Origin: CAXTTV01 sp964247295
GTDB lineage: Bacteria; Chloroflexota; Ktedonobacteria; Ktedonobacterales; Ktedonobacteraceae
Reading direction: 5' to 3'
Assembly (NCBI GenBank): GCA_964247295.1
Contig: CAXTTV010000237.1
Location: forward strand, 1-6,689
Length of the DNA stretch: 6,689 nt
Below are positions 4,983 to 6,689 of the stretch, one piece after another. The stretch's first letter is position 1; every line of letters begins with the position of its first letter. A program made the translations under genes and the position numbers. The notes below the pieces were generated by a model. The model saw only the letters and a program-made list of their open reading frames with translations. It ran no database searches and was not told the origin of the DNA.

Positions 4983-6401
4983 CTATTGGTTTACCCCCAA
5001 ATTCCAAAGTTTCAAGTTATTAAAGGCAACCTCGGTATCATTTTTCTTTTCGGCGGAAACCACACCGATCTCTCCCGTGGTATAGGTGGTATCCTGAATA
5101 TTTGTCAGGTACTGCTTGTTGATATAGAGAGAGATGGTAGAGCCTTTGGCGATTACCGTCAATGTGTTTGTTTGATTGAGCCCTTTTTTAATAGCATCCG
5201 AGGAACCATCGGCCAGCAGTTTCGCGCTCGTGCCATTGCGATCGGAGTAGGAAACCAGAGCATACTGACCGTCTTTCGTGACCTCAAAAAAGTAGTTTTT
5301 GAAGTTGGCCGGATCGGCTCGAAAAAGCACTCCACCGCCATCTCCCTTCACGATACTCATGTCGACCTGATAGGCGAAGTTATCGGCATTGGTATTGTGG
5401 GCATCGCACATAAATTGAATATGTTTGGTCTGCACGCTGGCGTGGAGCGCGCCATTAGAGAAGGTGCAACTTTCGCCAGTCGCAGTCGTTCCTTCGCTCC
5501 ATTGGCGATCGCTGTTCTGGTCCATTGCATCGGTGACTGAGGGATTGCCTTTGGTAGCTTGCGTATAAAATCCTTGTTGGGTTGTAACTGTAGCTTGCGT
5601 GCCGGTGGTCGCGACGGCTTGAGCGGTGCCGGTCGCCTTGTCCTGAACCACTATAGTGGCGGTCGCTATCTGGTCCTGCTGGGTCTTGAAAGCGCCAGCG
5701 GTGGCGGTCGCTTCAGCCTGTACTTGAAGTGGATGAATCACAGCGGTGTAGCCAATCAAACTAAGACCGGAACAAAGTAGGAGTAAAGCGATCCCGACAA
5801 AAAGTAGGATCTTCCCGGCTGAGGATTTTGATTTTTGTTTGGGTGGTACTCCATAATAGTTTGGTGGTGGCGCTCCATATGCTCCCGGTTGATAGGGGAG
5901 TGGGGCCCTTTGCTGATAGTTGTGGGGCACACCTGATTGCTGAAATGGTGGAGGATAGGCTGGATTCTGCGGAGACGAGGGGTTATAAGGATATGTTGGT
6001 GGCGGCGGGATGAATGGTCCCTGTTGTGGATTTGGGGCTGGGATGATCCGCTCGTTAGAGCCTGGTAAGGTCGGCGCGACCGGTGTGATCTCGACGTGTT
6101 GAGGCGAGGAAGAACCTCCCTGTGGAGAGGGCTGATCCGCACTATTCTCTTGTGCCAGGACTGTTTTTGGGAGATCAGGCTGGCCACCCTGGGGCTCAAT
6201 TGTGGTAGGAAGGAGATCAGGCTGGCTATTGCTCTTCTGAGCGTCATGCAAAGGCGTCTGACCCTCTGTCTGAGAGGGAAAAGAGATCGGCTGTCCAAAT
6301 TCCTTTTGTTCAGGGCTATGATTATAAGGCGTAGGAGCTTTACAATTGGGGCAGCGTTCGCTCTCAGGTGGTAATCCCGAGCCGCAGGTAACACAATGCA
6401 T
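4983..6401 (-). CDS. Zinc-ribbon single-pass membrane protein with Pro-rich spacer, Thr/Ala stalk and extracellular beta-sandwich domain
   Basis: 472 residues, the fullest version of the architecture in this window. Residues 3-20 are a CX2C-X10-CX2C zinc ribbon (Cys 3, 6, 17, 20) with exactly the spacing of the 2560-3750 product. Residues 25-190 are disordered and Pro/Gln/Ser-rich, with tyrosine-proline runs at 135-190, ending in PPKQKSKS. One membrane helix lies at about 198-222 (ILLFVGIALLLLCSGLSLIG). A Thr/Ala/Gln-rich stalk (about 228-285, ATATAGAF through TATIVVQDKATGTAQ) leads to the exported domain (about 288-470). That domain has Cys 312 and 332, NFAYQVDMSI, GGGVLFRADP, FFEVTKDGQYALVSY, LYINKQYLTNIQDTTYTTGEIGV and LKLWNLG. 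The start at 6401 is supported by AGGAGA 10 nt upstream. The longer frame from 6479 would begin inside the promoter. Predicted topology is zinc ribbon inside, beta-sandwich outside. The role is unknown; a surface sensor or ligand-binding protein would fit. Confidence 0.92.
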   Translation of the reverse strand: MHCVTCGSGLPPESERCPNCKAPTPYNHSPEQKEFGQPISFPSQTEGQTPLHDAQKSNSQPDLLPTTIEPQGGQPDLPKTVLAQENSADQPSPQGGSSSPQHVEITPVAPTLPGSNERIIPAPNPQQGPFIPPPPTYPYNPSSPQNPAYPPPFQQSGVPHNYQQRAPLPYQPGAYGAPPPNYYGVPPKQKSKSSAGKILLFVGIALLLLCSGLSLIGYTAVIHPLQVQAEATATAGAFKTQQDQIATATIVVQDKATGTAQAVATTGTQATVTTQQGFYTQATKGNPSVTDAMDQNSDRQWSEGTTATGESCTFSNGALHASVQTKHIQFMCDAHNTNADNFAYQVDMSIVKGDGGGVLFRADPANFKNYFFEVTKDGQYALVSYSDRNGTSAKLLADGSSDAIKKGLNQTNTLTVIAKGSTISLYINKQYLTNIQDTTYTTGEIGVVSAEKKNDTEVAFNNLKLWNLGVNQ

Positions 6402-6411
6402 AAAACCTATT

Positions 6412-6417
6412 TCTCCT
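6412..6417 (-). promoter_or_regulatory. Ribosome binding site deciding the start at 6401
   Basis: AGGAGA on the minus strand, 10 nt before the ATG. It supports MHCVTCGSGL as the true N-terminus and places the zinc ribbon at residue 3, as in the paralogue at 2560. Confidence 0.78.
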
Positions 6418-6457
6418 GATATGTTTATTGATGGCATAAATGTAAAAGAGCAGACAT

Positions 6458-6486
6458 AGCATATCATTCTTCTTTGCATTTTCCAA
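6458..6486 (-). promoter_or_regulatory. Probable promoter of the 4983-6401 gene
   Basis: -35 TTGGAA (6481-6486), 17-bp spacer, -10 TATGCT (6458-6463), four matches to consensus in each box. The transcript start would be near 6451, giving a leader of about 50 nt. The upstream in-frame ATG at 6479 falls between the two boxes, which argues against it as a start. Confidence 0.45.
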
Positions 6487-6497
6487 TACGGAAGTGT

Positions 6498-6512
6498 TGC
6501 CCATTTGGGGCA
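6498..6512. promoter_or_regulatory. Small inverted repeat upstream of the minus promoter, possible operator
   Basis: TGCCC-ATTTG-GGGCA, 11 bp upstream of the -35 box of the 4983-6401 gene. A further TTTGCCC half-site follows at 6519-6525. It could be a regulator site for the divergent pair, but it is short and may be chance. Confidence 0.25.
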
Positions 6513-6581
6513 GATTTGTTTGCCCTTGCTATGGTACTATATCAAATAATAAACGGTTTGTCGTAAAGAAATAATTTGGGT

Positions 6582-6605
6582 AGATTGTGCTCCCACAAAC
6601 AATCT
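6582..6605. promoter_or_regulatory. Inverted repeat before the partial gene at 6642, possible operator
   Basis: AGATTGT and ACAATCT are perfect 7-bp arms separated by 10 bp (TTGTG/CACAA can also pair within it). It lies 37 bp upstream of the ATG at 6642, where an operator or leader hairpin could be. No T-run follows, so it is not an intrinsic terminator. Confidence 0.3.
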
Positions 6606-6641
6606 CTGAAGCCTAGATAGTGTGAGTGGTGAGGTTTGCTA

Positions 6642-6689
6642 ATGCTCAAGAGCTTTGAAGAACTCTATACCTCCTTAACAAAAGAGATA
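6642..6689 (+). CDS. Start of an unidentified gene, truncated by the window edge
   Basis: An ATG at 6642 opens a frame of 16 codons to the window end, reading MLKSFEELYTSLTKEI. GGTGAGG lies about 7 nt upstream as a ribosome binding site, and an in-frame TGA at 6630-6632 excludes an earlier start. The sequence looks like an amphipathic N-terminal helix of a cytoplasmic protein, but 16 residues are too few to name a family. It is divergent from the 4983-6401 gene, with about 240 bp between the two starts. Length and function cannot be judged from this window. Confidence 0.55.
   Translation, partial: MLKSFEELYTSLTKEI

Noticed and set aside
4971..5540. Plus-strand frame of 189 codons opposite the 4983-6401 gene
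   Set aside because: It is the antisense of the strongly supported exported domain, has no ribosome binding site that I can see, and its composition is a shadow of the real gene.
5636..5720. Short tandem-like GTGGCGGTCGC repeats
   Set aside because: These simply encode the Thr/Ala-rich stalk (ATAT-type residues) of the 4983-6401 gene; not a CRISPR or independent repeat.
5756..6394. Minus-strand frame of 212 codons overlapping the zinc-ribbon gene
   Set aside because: It is a shifted frame of the Pro/Gln-rich spacer, giving Arg/His/Ser-rich low-complexity sequence with no domain.

Overview
The window looks like chromosomal DNA from a Chloroflexota bacterium, most likely of the Ktedonobacteria. 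This placement is inferred from two things. The seryl-tRNA synthetase is of the Thermus-like type (RETHSCS and LNNTAIASPR motifs). There are also three paralogous membrane proteins built from a short zinc ribbon (two of three), a Pro/Gln-rich or Thr/Ala-rich spacer, one membrane helix and a secreted concanavalin-like beta-sandwich, a build I associate with ktedonobacterial genomes. No database search was possible.

Layout. Positions 80-1360 (minus) hold a complete serS. Its leader (about 1394-1652) is a T-box riboswitch with a recognisable promoter, antiterminator and terminator. Right behind the serS promoter, at 1705-2229, sits a 525-bp GC-rich non-coding element. It has 21-bp terminal inverted repeats, a perfect 9-bp target duplication and internal inverted and direct repeats, so it reads as a MITE or a deleted insertion sequence. 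Positions 2239-2559 are AT-rich and hold a 49-codon coding-like remnant on the minus strand, then the promoter and ribosome binding site of the next gene.

Positions 2560-6401 hold three paralogous single-pass membrane proteins: one on plus (2560-3750) converging on two on minus (3782-4843 and 4983-6401). The convergent pair shares one perfect 12-bp terminator hairpin, which contains the stop codon of the minus gene. The two minus genes are 139 bp apart and may be co-transcribed. All three proteins should have a cytoplasmic N-terminus and an exported C-terminal beta-sandwich with a Cys pair at invariant spacing. Their function is unknown; ligand or carbohydrate binding at the cell surface is the most that the fold suggests. 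From 6402 to 6641 lies a divergent intergenic region with a promoter for the 4983-6401 gene and two small inverted repeats. At 6642 a new plus-strand gene starts and runs off the window.

How the parts relate: serS is a housekeeping gene under tRNA-sensing control and has no visible link to the membrane protein cluster. The mobile element and the gene remnant mark the boundary between the two blocks.
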